Assembly (NCBI GenBank): GCA_025057975.1
Contig: JANWUV010000015.1
Location: 45,848 to 109,847 of the forward strand
DNA from: Chloracidobacterium sp.
GTDB taxonomy: Bacteria > Acidobacteriota > Blastocatellia > Chloracidobacteriales > Chloracidobacteriaceae
Direction of reading: 5' to 3'
DNA length: 64,000 nucleotides
Shown here: positions 29,744 to 39,774 of the stretch, piece by piece
Layout: each line of letters starts with the position of its first letter
Numbering within the stretch: position 1 is the first letter of the stretch
Made by a program: the position numbers and the translations under genes
The notes under the pieces: model-generated
The model's input: the letters and a program-made list of their open reading frames with translations, nothing else
Database searches by the model: none
Told to the model about the DNA's origin: nothing

Positions 29744-30616
29744 CTACTCGGTGCGCGCGTAACTGCGCGCCTTGAGCAACTCGTCCATAATCATGTCAGC
29801 TATGTCAGCTTCCGCGGCCAGAAGGCTGAACTTCTGCTGGAGTACGCTCTCGAAGTGCTGCTCGGTCTGGCGACCAGTCGCCTCTTTGGCCGGAAAAGGT
29901 TCGGAGTAAAGAATCGCCTGCCGCACGACTTCTGTCACCACGCCGTCAGGCCCGGTGACGCGCTCCCGTAGCCCGGTCAGTACGTAGTGCGCAGTCTCCT
30001 TGATGGTCACCAAATACACCTCGACCGAATCAAATTTGCCGATGTAGCGAATGTCGTCGGCTTCAAGCAGGGCGCGTCCGACGCTTTGCTCCGGCTTGAC
30101 CGGCGCCGGTTCAGGGGCAGTTTGCGCCAGATGTTTGGTCAGCCGCCCATCCATGACCCGCACCTCGACGACCTGCAAGGTCTCCGGGCGCGGCGCATTT
30201 GTAAAGCCAGCGGCAAGGGCGTCAAAGTCATTTTTGGCGTCGGCGTAGGCCTGTCGCACCGCCAAATAGAGGGGAGAAGTCGGCATAGTTCGATACAGCC
30301 GCGCAACCTGCTCGTGGAAGTACTGCAAACGCTCACGACAGCTCGAAATCTTGCCGCCAAGCGTTTCAAACTGCTTTCGATAGGCTTCAAAGCCTTTACC
30401 GCGCCGGGACTTTTCCCCACCCTGAACGGCGGCTGTGTAGCTTGTCAGTTCACCATGCAGCGCCGCGATTTCTCCGTGCAAGGCTTTGATGGCGGATGGC
30501 AACTCGGCGTCGGTGACGCCGCCTCCCTGAGCATAAATCGGTTGTTCGGCGCAGAAACCGATAGGGATTGTCAACCCCAAGGCGAACCCAAGGATGATGT
30601 GCCCGCTCCGCAACAT
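29744..30616 (-). CDS. Exported coiled-coil protein of unknown function
   Basis: 290 aa from an ATG preceded by GGCGAGGA. The signal peptide MLRSGHIILGFALGLTIPIGFCAEQPIYAQ is followed by a helical, probably coiled-coil stretch (about 35-125, IKALHGEIAALHGELTSY...). The C-terminal mixed domain contains RYIGKFDSVEVYLVTIKETAHYVLTGLRERV and a final helical segment. I do not recognise a family. It is convergent with mcr (37-bp gap), and a good promoter lies upstream. Confidence 0.65.
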   Translation of the reverse strand: MLRSGHIILGFALGLTIPIGFCAEQPIYAQGGGVTDAELPSAIKALHGEIAALHGELTSYTAAVQGGEKSRRGKGFEAYRKQFETLGGKISSCRERLQYFHEQVARLYRTMPTSPLYLAVRQAYADAKNDFDALAAGFTNAPRPETLQVVEVRVMDGRLTKHLAQTAPEPAPVKPEQSVGRALLEADDIRYIGKFDSVEVYLVTIKETAHYVLTGLRERVTGPDGVVTEVVRQAILYSEPFPAKEATGRQTEQHFESVLQQKFSLLAAEADIADMIMDELLKARSYARTE

Positions 30617-30714
30617 CGTACGGTCCTCGCCGCCTATAACCGGCCGCGTAGCGCGAAATTCGGTGACAGCGCCTGCACGCGGTCGAAACACGAATTTTTC
30701 GCAAACTAGCCGTT

Positions 30715-30744
30715 ATATTATGCCGTACGTTACGTCGGTGTAAA
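30715..30744 (-). promoter_or_regulatory. Sigma-70-type promoter for the coiled-coil protein gene
   Basis: On the minus strand: TTTACA, 18-bp spacer, TAATAT, with the -10 about 100 bp before the ATG at 30616. It is AT-rich within GC-rich surroundings. The remainder of the 422-bp gap (30617-31038) holds the fadB terminator and no gene I can support. Confidence 0.5.
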
Positions 30745-30984
30745 GCTTTTTTATCTTTGTGCCTCACTTGGTGAGATTTCGCACTGTCGGCGCGGTAATC
30801 CAACGCGCTGTCACAAGAAGGGCGTTTGTATAGTTTTCGAGTGGACCGTAGCGAGAACGCCAGTGCGCTTCGGGACAACACAACGAGTCGCCTCACTAGC
30901 CGGCAGGGGCGGAGGAAAGCGGGTCAGGGCGCGTCAGGTCGAACAACCTGCCTCGCAGGCGACGCCGATGGCGAAGATAGCGAC

Positions 30985-31028
30985 CAAAAAACTCGTCAAA
31001 AGAGGCCGCCGGGGTGACGCCCGGCGGC
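30985..31028 (-). terminator. Rho-independent terminator of fadA-fadB
   Basis: On the minus strand, a 9-bp GC-rich stem (GCCGCCGGG / CCCGGCGGC, 31005-31028) with a 6-nt loop, about 11 bp after the fadB stop, followed by TCTTTTGACGAGTTTTTT. Confidence 0.7.
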
Positions 31029-31038
31029 ACGGTAAGCT

Positions 31039-33171
31039 TTACAGGATAGGGAATGACTCGCCGGCCTCGGCCATCGCTACGAGCCGCGCCGGCGGCGTAA
31101 AGCGCGGGCCGTACTTAGCCGCCAGCGCCTGCGCTCGTTCGACGAACGCCCGGACACCATAGCTGTTGATGAACTGCAACGTCCCGCCGGTGTACGCTGG
31201 GAAGCCCCACCCAAAGAGGCTGCCGATGTTGGCGTCCGCCACCGAACGTACGACGTTTTCTTCAAGGCACCGAACGGTTTCCAGCGCCTGAACGAACAAC
31301 AGCCGGTCGCGGATGTCTTCAAACGGCAATTCCGCCTGCGGCGGGAACAGCTCACGCAAGCCGGGCCAGAGAAACTTCTTACCTTCCGGCGGATATTCGT
31401 AAAAACCGGCGCCGGCGGCTTTGCCCGCACGCCCTTGCGCCAGCATCGCGTCCAGAACGCGGTTGGAAGGCTGGTCAGGAATGGGTTTGCCTTCAGCGGC
31501 GAGGTCAAGCTCCGTCTGGCGGCGCACGTGTTGCATGAGCTTCAGGCTGACTTCATCAGAGACCGCCAGCGGCCCGACAGGCATGCCAGCCTGTGTCCCA
31601 GCCGCTTCAATGACGCTCGCCGCCTGGCCCTCCGCCAAGAGCGTCATGCCTTCCGAGGTGTACGTCCCAAACACGCGCGAGGTGTAAAACCCACGACTAT
31701 CGTTGACGACAATCGGCGTCTTTTTGATTTGCCGGACAAAATCAAAGCTGCGCGCCAGTGTTTCGGGCGAGGTTTTTTCGCCGACGATGATCTCGACCAG
31801 CGGCATTTTGTCCACCGGCGAGAAAAAGTGCAGCCCGATGAAGTTTTCCGGCCGTTCAGACACCTGCGCCAGACTGGTAATCGGCAGCGTCGAGGTGTTG
31901 GAAGCGAAAATCGCCGTCGGCTCCAGTTGGGCTTCGGCTTCCTGGGTGGCGTCGCGCTTCACGGCGCGGTCCTCAAAGACGGCTTCGATGATGAGTTCGC
32001 AACCGCGCAAATCTTCGGCCTTGGTCGTCGGATGAATGCGCGCCAGCGTTGCGGCCAGTTGCTCCTCGGTCATCTGTCCTTTTTCAACGCGCGGACGCAG
32101 CACTTTCGCCGTGTACGCCTTGCCTTTTTCGGCTTGCTCCAGCGTGATGTCCTTCAGCACGACTGACAGGCCGGCCGAAGCGCAGGCGTAGGCAATGCCG
32201 CTACCCATCATCCCGGCGCCTAAAATCCCCACCTTGGTGAAGGTCGCCGGAGGTACGTCCGCCGGACGACTACCGCCGCTGTTGATTTTGTTGAGCTGGA
32301 ACCAGAAGGCGGTGATCATATTCTTAGCGACTTGACCGGTGGCGACTTTGGCCAGGTAACGCGATTCAATGCGGTCGGCCGTATCGAAGTCCACGAGCGT
32401 CCCTTCGACGGCAGCGCTCAGAATCGCCAATGGAGCAGGAAAGTTGCCGCGCGTCTTCTTGAGGAGGACGGCCGGCGCGGCGGTAATCATCTGCGCGACC
32501 TTGGGCGTCCGCAGGTCGCCGCCCGGTAGCCGATAGCCCTTGGCATCCCACGGCTGTTGGGGCTGTGGATTGGCGCGAATCCACGCCTTGGCCTTGGCGA
32601 TGAGTTCCTCCGGCGTGGCGGCGAGTTCGTTGACGACGCCGAGCGCCTTGGCTTCAGCCGGCGACAGGCGCTTGCCTTCGGTCAACAGCGGCAGCGCCGT
32701 TTCAAGCCCTAGCATGCGCGTCATGCGCGTGACGCCGCCGCCGCCCGGAATGAGGCCGAGCGTGACTTCCGGCAACCCAACTTGCGCGTCGGGCCGGTCT
32801 ATCAGGACGCGGTAGTGACAGGCCAGCGCGAGCTCCAATCCGCCGCCCATCGCTGCGCCATTGATGGCGGCGACAAACGGTTTTCCGAAGGTTTCCATGC
32901 CACGAAAGATACGCTTGACCTGCTGAATCTCGTTGAAGAGCGCGCCGGCGTCGCGCACTTCCAGCATTGGCTCCAGGTCGGCCCCGGCTAGGAACGTCTT
33001 TTTGGCCGAGGTGATGATAACGCCGGCCAAGTCGGTTTCGGCTTTGAGCCGCGCAAAGGTCTCAGCCAGCGCTGCAGTGAACTCGGCGTTGATAACGTTC
33101 GCCGACCGGTTCGGCATATCCATCGTGATGGTGACAATATTTTCCGTATCCTTTTCGTACCGAAACGCCAT
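31039..33171 (-). CDS. fadB: Bifunctional enoyl-CoA hydratase / 3-hydroxyacyl-CoA dehydrogenase
   Basis: 710 aa, of the FadB/FadJ length and order. The N-terminal crotonase domain (about 1-190) has [16 protein letters not shown] and [20 protein letters not shown] (oxyanion hole). The 3-hydroxyacyl-CoA dehydrogenase NAD domain at about 310-490 starts [28 protein letters not shown] and includes [14 protein letters not shown] and [17 protein letters not shown]. The C-terminal 3HCDH domain follows, with [19 protein letters not shown]. It performs two beta-oxidation steps on 2-enoyl-CoA. AAAGGAA precedes the ATG. It lies 17 bp downstream of fadA, with which it should form the usual complex. Confidence 0.95.
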   Translation of the reverse strand: MAFRYEKDTENIVTITMDMPNRSANVINAEFTAALAETFARLKAETDLAGVIITSAKKTFLAGADLEPMLEVRDAGALFNEIQQVKRIFRGMETFGKPFVAAINGAAMGGGLELALACHYRVLIDRPDAQVGLPEVTLGLIPGGGGVTRMTRMLGLETALPLLTEGKRLSPAEAKALGVVNELAATPEELIAKAKAWIRANPQPQQPWDAKGYRLPGGDLRTPKVAQMITAAPAVLLKKTRGNFPAPLAILSAAVEGTLVDFDTADRIESRYLAKVATGQVAKNMITAFWFQLNKINSGGSRPADVPPATFTKVGILGAGMMGSGIAYACASAGLSVVLKDITLEQAEKGKAYTAKVLRPRVEKGQMTEEQLAATLARIHPTTKAEDLRGCELIIEAVFEDRAVKRDATQEAEAQLEPTAIFASNTSTLPITSLAQVSERPENFIGLHFFSPVDKMPLVEIIVGEKTSPETLARSFDFVRQIKKTPIVVNDSRGFYTSRVFGTYTSEGMTLLAEGQAASVIEAAGTQAGMPVGPLAVSDEVSLKLMQHVRRQTELDLAAEGKPIPDQPSNRVLDAMLAQGRAGKAAGAGFYEYPPEGKKFLWPGLRELFPPQAELPFEDIRDRLLFVQALETVRCLEENVVRSVADANIGSLFGWGFPAYTGGTLQFINSYGVRAFVERAQALAAKYGPRFTPPARLVAMAEAGESFPIL

Positions 33172-33188
33172 AGAGTTCCTTTCCCGGT

Positions 33189-34397
33189 TCAGACCCGTTC
33201 AATGATGGTAGCAATGCCCATACCGCCGCCGACGCAGAGCGTGATCAGGGCGGTGGTCTTGTCGCGGCGTTCAAGCTCATCCAACGCCGTACCGAGCAGC
33301 ATAGCGCCCGTTGCGCCCAGCGGATGGCCCATAGCGATGGCACCGCCGTTGACGTTGACCTTTTCAGGATCAACATCCATATCGCGGATGAACTTCAACA
33401 CGACCGACGCAAACGCCTCATTGACTTCAAACAGATCAATATCAGCCATGGTCATCCCGGCTTTAGCGAGCGCCTTGCGCGTTGCAGGCATCGGGCCGGT
33501 CAGCATGATGGTCGGCTCGCTGCCGGTCACGGCGGCGGCGACAATGCGCGCGCGGGGTTTGAGGCCCAGCGCCTCACCCTTTTCGCGGCTTCCGACCAAC
33601 ACGAGCGCCGCGCCGTCCACGATGCCCGACGAGTTACCTGCCGTATGGACGTGGCGAATGCGTTCGACGCCGGGATAGCGTAGTTGAGCGACGGCGTCAA
33701 ACCCGATTTCGCCCATCTGGGCAAACGACGGCTGAAGCTGCGCCAAAGCTTCAAGGCTTGTGTCGGGGCGGATGAGTTCATCGTGGTCAAGCACCAGCAG
33801 GCCGTTCATATCCGTGACCGGGATGAGCGACCGTTTGAAGTAGCCATTCGCCGTCGCATGGGCGGCGCGCTGGTGCGAACGTAGGGCGTAGCTGTCGAGT
33901 TCCTCACGTGAGAAGTTCTCCAGCGTGGCGATGAGGTCGGCGCTGACGCCCTGTGGGATGAAACGAAGCGTGGCGCTGACCATTGGATCGAGCATCATCG
34001 CGCCGCCGTCCGATCCCATCGGGACGCGGCTCATGGATTCCACGCCGCCGCCGATGACAAGGTCCTCCCAGCCGGAGCGGACGCGCATGGCGGCGTGGTT
34101 GACGGCTTCCAGCCCCGACGCGCAGAAGCGGTTGATTTGCTGTCCGGCAACGGTCTCAGCATAACCGGCGTAAAGCGCCGCCGTTTTGGCGATGTTGGCG
34201 CCTTGGTCCCCGATGGGCGTCACGCAACCGAGGATGATGTCATCCACTTCCCCGGTGTCGAAACCGTTGCGGCGTTGAAGTTCACGGAGGAGTTGAGTGA
34301 CAAGGTCAATGGGTTTGATCTCGTACAGCGCGCCGGACGCTTTGCCGCGTCCGCGCGGCGTACGAATCGCATCAAAGATGAAGGCGTCGCGCGTCAT
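33189..34397 (-). CDS. fadA: Acetyl-CoA acyltransferase (thiolase)
   Basis: 402 aa. The ATG at 34397 has AAGGGG 9 nt upstream. Active-site Cys92 lies in [21 protein letters not shown] carries the catalytic His and CVGGGMG the second Cys. [11 protein letters not shown] and [16 protein letters not shown] are typical of degradative FadA/FadI-type thiolases. It cleaves 3-ketoacyl-CoA to acetyl-CoA. It is first in the fadA-fadB operon. A 17-bp direct repeat 133-165 bp upstream may be its operator. Confidence 0.94.
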   Translation of the reverse strand: MTRDAFIFDAIRTPRGRGKASGALYEIKPIDLVTQLLRELQRRNGFDTGEVDDIILGCVTPIGDQGANIAKTAALYAGYAETVAGQQINRFCASGLEAVNHAAMRVRSGWEDLVIGGGVESMSRVPMGSDGGAMMLDPMVSATLRFIPQGVSADLIATLENFSREELDSYALRSHQRAAHATANGYFKRSLIPVTDMNGLLVLDHDELIRPDTSLEALAQLQPSFAQMGEIGFDAVAQLRYPGVERIRHVHTAGNSSGIVDGAALVLVGSREKGEALGLKPRARIVAAAVTGSEPTIMLTGPMPATRKALAKAGMTMADIDLFEVNEAFASVVLKFIRDMDVDPEKVNVNGGAIAMGHPLGATGAMLLGTALDELERRDKTTALITLCVGGGMGIATIIERV

Positions 34398-34529
34398 CAA
34401 AAGCAACCCCTTGGTATCGTAGTGATGGTGGCTTACGTGCGGGGCATCCTACACGAAGCTGTGGAGCAGCGAAACTAAGCTTGCCCTCTTTATGCTTACT
34501 GATTGCTGGAAGACGCCCTTTTCCTAGCC

Positions 34530-34562
34530 ATGCCGGCGTATGTCTCATGCCAGCGTATGTCC
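34530..34562 (-). promoter_or_regulatory. Direct repeat upstream of fadA
   Basis: ATGCCGGCGTATGTCT and ATGCCAGCGTATGTCC start at 34530 and 34547, 17 bp apart. They lie in the 216-bp gap between the end of the sortilin-like gene and the start of fadA. They may be tandem binding sites controlling fadA-fadB. Confidence 0.4.
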
Positions 34563-34613
34563 TTGTGTGTTCCTACAAGGTGGCTTGTCTTACCGCAAAG
34601 GAACAACACAGCC

Positions 34614-37600
34614 TCACGGCGTCGCTGCGCGTGGCATGATGCGCGGTAGGCCTAGCGTCTGGAACTTGGTGTTGAAGTCGGCGACATCGCGCATCAGAAC
34701 TTCGCGCAGCCTTTGAAGCTCCGCGTCAACCTTAGTGCTCAAATCAGCAAAGACTTCACGCGACTGCGCTGTCGGCGCGGCGTCGGCGCTGTCCACGACG
34801 CCAATCAGCGCCGCCAGCTTGTTGTTGAGCCGAATCGGGTAGTTGAGCGGGTCCTGGCTGCTCTGAATCTTTGTCTGAACAAGTGTTTCCTCAATCGCCG
34901 TCAGCTTCTCCTTGAGCGACTTCGCCGCATCCAGCAGTGGGCGCGCGTCGTCGCGTCCGCGCAGCCGCTCTTCAATTTCTTCAAGCTGCCGTCGCACATC
35001 GCGGATGTCCAGAATCGCTCGGTGCGTCTCAGAAAGCTTGTCCCGAATGGCAAGGAGCAAGTCGTACTGCGCTTTGAGGTCTTCGAGCGCCACCGTTAGA
35101 CGCGGGTCGGAGACAATCTCAAATGTCTGTGACTGCTGCACGTCGTCGGCCTTGAGCGTCACACGGTACGCGCCCGGTAAAACGCGCGGCCCGCGCAAGT
35201 CGCCCGCCCACAACACCATGCCCGGCACGCGCGTCGCGCCCGGCAGGCGCATATCCCACACAAAGCGATTCAGCCCCGGCTCGTAGGTAAACGTATCCGG
35301 CGGCGTGTCGCTGCGCCCGCTCGGCGGCTCCGCTTCCGCCGCATCCTTTGGCTTGCCGACAAATGTTCGCAGCGGCTTCCCGGCTGCGTCTTCAAACACC
35401 AGCGACACTTGCTTGAGCGGCTTGTCGGGCAACTCGAACCAGACCACCACGCCCGTCGGCGGGTTCGCGCCGACCGTCGCCGTCGGCGGCGGCGCAAAGC
35501 CGCCGAAGCCGCGCAGCCGGTACGCCTTTTCCGGCGCATACAGCCGTACGCCGCCGTCCGAGGCGCGCGCCGCGTACTGCTGCACCACCGTCAGATCGTC
35601 CAACGCCCAGAATGACCGCCCCTGCGTCGCCACAACCAGCACGTTGTCGCGCGGATGGATCGCCAAGTCGGTAATCGGTACGGCCGGCAGGTTCAACTGC
35701 AATGACCGCCAGTTCGCCCCGTCGTCAAACGAAACGTACATGCCGGTCTCCGTCCCGGCGTAGAGTAACCCGCGTCGCCGTGGGTCTTCCCGAATGACGC
35801 GCGTAAAGGCGTCGGACGGGATGCCGTTCACGATTTTCGTCCATGTCTTGCCGTAGTCGGTCGTCTTGTAGAGGTACGGCGCGAAATCGTCGTGCTTGTA
35901 CATCGTCGCCGCCAGGTAGGCCGCGCCCGGCTCATGCGGCGACGCCTCAATAGCGTTGATTTGAATCCAATCGGGCAACCCCTTGGGCGTGACGTTTTCC
36001 CACGTCGCGCCGCCGTCGCGCGTCACATGCACGAGGCCGTCGTCCGTGCCGGCCCAGATGAGACCTGCCGTCTTGGGCGACTCGGCCAGCGCGAAAATCG
36101 TGCAGTAGTACTCAACACCTGTGTTGTCTTTCGTGATGGGACCGCCCGACGGGCCGAGCTTCGTCGGGTCATTGCGCGTCAAATCCGGCGAAATCGCGCG
36201 CCAACTTGCGCCCTCATCGTCGCTGCGAAACAGCCGATTGCCGGCGGCGTAGAGCGGATGCGGCGGATGCGCCGACATCACAATCGGGAAGTTCCACTGA
36301 AAGCGGTATTTCATGCTTTCCGCGCCTGCGCCCATCGGGTTTTCGGGATACACGGTAATATCGCGCAACTGCCCCGTCCGTCGGTCGTAGCGCGTTAGCA
36401 GCCCGCCGTAGCTCCCAGCAAAGACGACATCCGGGTTCGCCGGATGCGGCGCGATCCAGCCCGACTCGCCGCCGCCAACATCCTCCCAGTCGCGGACGCC
36501 AATGCCGCCGCCGCGTGTCGTCCGACTTGCAATGCCGACGGTCGTGTTGTCCTGCTGCGCGCCGTAGATAAAAAACGGAAACTGGTTGTCGAGCGCGACG
36601 CGGTAAAACTGCGCCGTCGGCTGATCCTGCTCCGTCCACGAGCGTCCGCCGTCGGTCGAAACCGACGCGCCGCCGTCGTTACCCAGAATCATGCGTTGTG
36701 GGTCGTCAGGCGCAATCCAGAGGTCGTGGTGGTCGGCATGCGTCGTTGGCATGGCCGTGAACGTCCGTCCGCCGTCGCCGGAGCGATACCACTGCACGTT
36801 GAGTGCATAGACCACGTTGGCGTCCTTCGGATCGGCTTGCACGCGCGAGAAGTACCACGCGCGCTGGCGCAAGTTGCGGTCGCCGGTCGTCCGCGTCCAC
36901 GTCGCCCCGCCGTCGTCGCTCCGAAAAATGCCGCCTTCCTCGGCCTCGACGCTCGCCCACAGCCGGTCGGGATTGGCCGGCGAGACGGTGACGCAAATCT
37001 TACCGAGCGTGCCCTTGGGCAGGCCTGGCTTGCGGGTCAGTTCCTGCCACGTCTCGCCGCCGTCGGTTGTCTTCCATAAGCCACTGCCCGGGCCGCCGCT
37101 GGAGAAAAAGTGCGGCCCGCGCTGCGCTTCCCACATCCCGGCGTAGAGGATGCGCGGATTAGTCGGGTCCATCGCCAAGTCGGCGCAACCTGCCTTCTCG
37201 CTCACAAACAGGATGCGCTGCCATGTCTTGCCGCCGTCGGTCGAGCGATAGACGCCACGCTCGGCGTTCGGGCCGAAGCAGTGTCCCATGGCGGCGACAT
37301 AGACGACATCGGGGTTTGTCGGATGAATCCGAATTCGCGCAATGTGGCGCGTATTTTCCAAACCAACGCGCCGCCACGTCCGGCCGGCGTCGGTGGACTT
37401 GTACACCCCGTCGCCATGCGAGACGTTGCCGCGCCACGTATGCTCGCCCATGCCGACGTAGATCACGTTCGGATCGCTTGGCGCGACGGCGATCGCCCCA
37501 ACTGAGCCGGTACGGAAGGTTCCGTCCCCAAGCGGCTGCCAGGTCACGCCGCCGTCGGTCGTCTTCCACACGCCGCCCCCGGTTGCGCCAAAGTAGTACA

Positions 37601-37871
37601 GTTTGGGTTGTCCGACGACGCCCGTCACCGCGCCAACGCGCCCACCGCGAAACGGGCCGATTTGGCGGTACTTGAGCCCAACAAGGATTTCCGCCTTCGC
37701 GCTTTCAGCTTTGGGCGCGGCGGCGGCTTTCGCAGCAGGCTGTTGCGCCCGGACGGCCGTGGTCGCCAACAGCCAAAGCGCCAACCAGACAAAGGCTTGT
37801 GGACGGCAGGGTGAAGGGAAAGGCGAATCAAACCTTGCCTTGGATGAGCCGTTACGAGTGTTGGTGTGCAT
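34614..37871 (-). CDS. Exported sortilin/VPS10-like BNR-repeat protein
   Basis: 1085 aa. The signal peptide ends at TAVRAQQ (about residue 43). At least eleven Asp-box motifs of the type SxDGGxTW occur (KTTDGGVTW, KSTDAGRTW, RSTDGGKTW, KTTDGGETW, RSDDGGATW and others), predicting one or two beta-propellers over about 60-780. A C-terminal beta-sandwich follows (PGLNRFVWDMRLPGATRVPGM, LPGAYRVTLKADD), then a long coiled coil (LEDLKAQYDLLLAIRDKLSETHRAI...). This layout is common in acidobacterial proteins annotated as glycosyl hydrolases; no glycosidase active site is evident. The start overlaps the bluB stop by 20 bp, so it is the last gene of that operon. Confidence 0.88.
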   Translation of the reverse strand: MHTNTRNGSSKARFDSPFPSPCRPQAFVWLALWLLATTAVRAQQPAAKAAAAPKAESAKAEILVGLKYRQIGPFRGGRVGAVTGVVGQPKLYYFGATGGGVWKTTDGGVTWQPLGDGTFRTGSVGAIAVAPSDPNVIYVGMGEHTWRGNVSHGDGVYKSTDAGRTWRRVGLENTRHIARIRIHPTNPDVVYVAAMGHCFGPNAERGVYRSTDGGKTWQRILFVSEKAGCADLAMDPTNPRILYAGMWEAQRGPHFFSSGGPGSGLWKTTDGGETWQELTRKPGLPKGTLGKICVTVSPANPDRLWASVEAEEGGIFRSDDGGATWTRTTGDRNLRQRAWYFSRVQADPKDANVVYALNVQWYRSGDGGRTFTAMPTTHADHHDLWIAPDDPQRMILGNDGGASVSTDGGRSWTEQDQPTAQFYRVALDNQFPFFIYGAQQDNTTVGIASRTTRGGGIGVRDWEDVGGGESGWIAPHPANPDVVFAGSYGGLLTRYDRRTGQLRDITVYPENPMGAGAESMKYRFQWNFPIVMSAHPPHPLYAAGNRLFRSDDEGASWRAISPDLTRNDPTKLGPSGGPITKDNTGVEYYCTIFALAESPKTAGLIWAGTDDGLVHVTRDGGATWENVTPKGLPDWIQINAIEASPHEPGAAYLAATMYKHDDFAPYLYKTTDYGKTWTKIVNGIPSDAFTRVIREDPRRRGLLYAGTETGMYVSFDDGANWRSLQLNLPAVPITDLAIHPRDNVLVVATQGRSFWALDDLTVVQQYAARASDGGVRLYAPEKAYRLRGFGGFAPPPTATVGANPPTGVVVWFELPDKPLKQVSLVFEDAAGKPLRTFVGKPKDAAEAEPPSGRSDTPPDTFTYEPGLNRFVWDMRLPGATRVPGMVLWAGDLRGPRVLPGAYRVTLKADDVQQSQTFEIVSDPRLTVALEDLKAQYDLLLAIRDKLSETHRAILDIRDVRRQLEEIEERLRGRDDARPLLDAAKSLKEKLTAIEETLVQTKIQSSQDPLNYPIRLNNKLAALIGVVDSADAAPTAQSREVFADLSTKVDAELQRLREVLMRDVADFNTKFQTLGLPRIMPRAATP

Positions 37872-38580
37872 TGTCGTTAGAGGCAGTTCCCAAAATGGCG
37901 GTGGGGGGCGGCAGGGGGTGGCCATACACATCGAGGTGAACCATATCGGTAAGCGCGCGGGCGTTCTCCCACCCCTTAGTTTCAAGCTCCGGTTGGCGTG
38001 GGAAGTCGCTGACGTAGCCGACGCACAGGTAGGCGACCAGTGTCAGGTGGTCGGGAATGCTGAGCGCCGACTTGACGGCGGCGGGTTCGAGAATGCTGAC
38101 CCAGCCGACGCCGACATTTTCAGCGCGCGCGGCAAGCCAGAAGTTTTGTACGGCGCACACCGTCGAGAACACAGCCGTTTCGGGCATTGTTTGGCGACCC
38201 AGCCCACGTCCGCGAACGGTCGTGGTGTCGCATAGAAAAACGACGTTGAGCGGCGTGTCGAGAATCGCCGCCAGCTTGAGCGCGTCGTAGGCCGCGCGGT
38301 CGTCGCCGGTGTAAACCTCGGCCGCAGCCCGGTTGGCGGCTTCAAAGTGCCGCTGGATGCGCCGCCGCGTCTCGACATCACGGACGACAACCACCTCCGT
38401 CGGCTGCATAAAGCCTACCGACGGCGCAGCCGCCGCCGCGTCCAACAAACGCCATAACACCTCGTCGGGAAGCGGCGTCGGCAAAAACGTTGAACGAATG
38501 TCGCGCCGCGTATGGATGACGCGATAGACGGCCGCGCGCTCGGCGTCGGAAAACCACCACGTCGGAATGTTGTCCGCCAT
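37852..38580 (-). CDS. bluB: 5,6-Dimethylbenzimidazole synthase BluB
   Basis: 242 aa, nitroreductase-fold flavoenzyme. BluB-specific features: AVYRVIHTRRDIRSTF with Asp27, AAAAPSVGFMQPTEVVVV, STVCAVQNFWLAARAENVGVGWVSI with Ser162, and the late YLCVGYV...PELETKGWENAR. Asp27 and Ser162 are 135 residues apart, exactly the spacing of the two residues (Asp32, Ser167) known to be needed in the Sinorhizobium enzyme. It fragments FMNH2 with O2 to make DMB, the lower ligand of cobalamin. Its ATG overlaps the SDR stop (TGATG). Other B12-related genes lie at 3.7-7.6 kb and 46.5 kb. A general nitroreductase is the alternative, made unlikely by the key residues. Confidence 0.92.
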   Translation of the reverse strand: MADNIPTWWFSDAERAAVYRVIHTRRDIRSTFLPTPLPDEVLWRLLDAAAAAPSVGFMQPTEVVVVRDVETRRRIQRHFEAANRAAAEVYTGDDRAAYDALKLAAILDTPLNVVFLCDTTTVRGRGLGRQTMPETAVFSTVCAVQNFWLAARAENVGVGWVSILEPAAVKSALSIPDHLTLVAYLCVGYVSDFPRQPELETKGWENARALTDMVHLDVYGHPLPPPTAILGTASNDNAHQHS

Positions 38581-39401
38581 CAGCCGCCTTCTCGAAACTC
38601 CGGGTACAAGGTCATGCCGCCGTCCACATAGAGCGTCGTTCCGGTGACATAATCCGAGGCGTCCGACGCCAGCCAGACGACGGCGCGGGCGATGTCTTCC
38701 GGGTCGCCGACGCGCCCGTAGGGAATCAGCTTGAGCAGCGCGGCTTCCGCCTCTGGCGTCTCCCATGCGGCGCGATTGATGGGCGTCCGAATTGCGCCCG
38801 GCGAGACGGCGTTGACGCGAATTTTCTTCTCGGCGACTTCCTGCGCCAACGACTTCATCAGCAGCGACACGCCACCCTTGGACGCCGCATAGTTGACGTG
38901 TCCAGCCCACGGAATGACATCGTGGACGCTCGACATGCAGATAATCTTGCCGAGTGCGGCGGAAACTTCCGGGCGCGGCGGCTGGGCGAGAAACTGCCGG
39001 ACGGCGGCGCGCGCGCACAGGAACTGTCCCGTCAAGTTGACGGCGATGACGCGCTCCCATTCCTCAAGCGTCATCTCCACAAACGCGGCGTCGCGTTGGA
39101 GTCCGGCGTTGCCGACCAGAATATCCAACCGACCGAACGCCTCAATGACGGCGGCGAACATCGCCGCCACTTCGGCTTCAATGCTCACATCGGCTTTGAC
39201 GATGACGGCTCGGCCGCCGGCGGCGGTAATAGCGTCGGCCGTCGCCTGTGCGCCGGACGGATTGCCGGCGTAGTTGACAGCCACGGCCGCCCCAGCGCGC
39301 GCCAGTTCGCACGCCACCGCCGCGCCAATGCCGGAACTGGCTCCGGTCACGAGCGCAACCTGATCCTTGAGCACTTCTCCAATATCCACGCGCGGCGGCA
39401 T
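38580..39401 (-). CDS. Short-chain dehydrogenase/reductase (glucose-1-dehydrogenase-like)
   Basis: 273 aa from an ATG with AAAAGGAG 8 nt upstream. Classical SDR: TGASSGIG (19-26), DILVGNAGLQRDAAF, CMSSVHDVIPWAGHVNYAASKGG (catalytic Ser, Tyr, Lys), PGAIRTPINRAAW, and GTTLYVDGGMTLYP at the C-terminus. The end is typical of the glucose/ribitol dehydrogenase-type cluster, but substrate cannot be assigned. Its stop overlaps the bluB start. A 28-bp gap separates it from the Hpt gene upstream. Confidence 0.9.
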   Translation of the reverse strand: MPPRVDIGEVLKDQVALVTGASSGIGAAVACELARAGAAVAVNYAGNPSGAQATADAITAAGGRAVIVKADVSIEAEVAAMFAAVIEAFGRLDILVGNAGLQRDAAFVEMTLEEWERVIAVNLTGQFLCARAAVRQFLAQPPRPEVSAALGKIICMSSVHDVIPWAGHVNYAASKGGVSLLMKSLAQEVAEKKIRVNAVSPGAIRTPINRAAWETPEAEAALLKLIPYGRVGDPEDIARAVVWLASDASDYVTGTTLYVDGGMTLYPEFREGG

Positions 39402-39429
39402 AGGGCAGCTCCTTTTGGCATGAGCGCTT

Positions 39430-39774
39430 CTAAGCTTGCCTTTCGGCTTCGAGGGCGACAACCACCTCCTGAAACGCGGCTTTGATAGCCGCCACTCTGG
39501 CCGCCGCATCCGGGATGTCACCCTGCTGCGCCGCGCGCTCCAGCTCCTCACAGAGCTTCATCAGGGACTGCGCGCCGACGGTGCTGGCTGCACCGCGCAA
39601 CTTGTGGGCGGCGCGCTCTAGTTCCTTGATGTCGTTGGCTGACTGGGTTGCGCAGAGGCGTTCCAACGTCGAACGGGCATTAGACAAAAACGTTTCCACC
39701 ATTTCGGCGAAAAAGCCGTCGCCTTCGTCAAGCGCCTTGAGCGAGGCGATGGTTTCAGGGTCAAGCACGTTCAT
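39430..39774 (-). CDS. Stand-alone Hpt phosphotransfer protein
   Basis: 114 aa, a single four-helix Hpt domain. IKELERAAHKLRGAASTVGAQSLMKLCEELE carries the phospho-accepting His57 in the AHKLRGAA motif. There is no kinase or receiver domain. Its ATG overlaps the Anbu stop (ATGA, 39771-39774), an unusual pairing. A hybrid kinase with two receivers, transcribed divergently from the head of this operon, is the obvious candidate partner, though it also has its own C-terminal Hpt. Confidence 0.9.
   Translation of the reverse strand: MNVLDPETIASLKALDEGDGFFAEMVETFLSNARSTLERLCATQSANDIKELERAAHKLRGAASTVGAQSLMKLCEELERAAQQGDIPDAAARVAAIKAAFQEVVVALEAERQA

Noticed and set aside
37852..39060. A 402-aa nitroreductase starting at 39060
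   Set aside because: The part before 38580 overlaps the SDR gene and is Arg-rich shadow sequence; BluB homology begins at the ATG at 38580.
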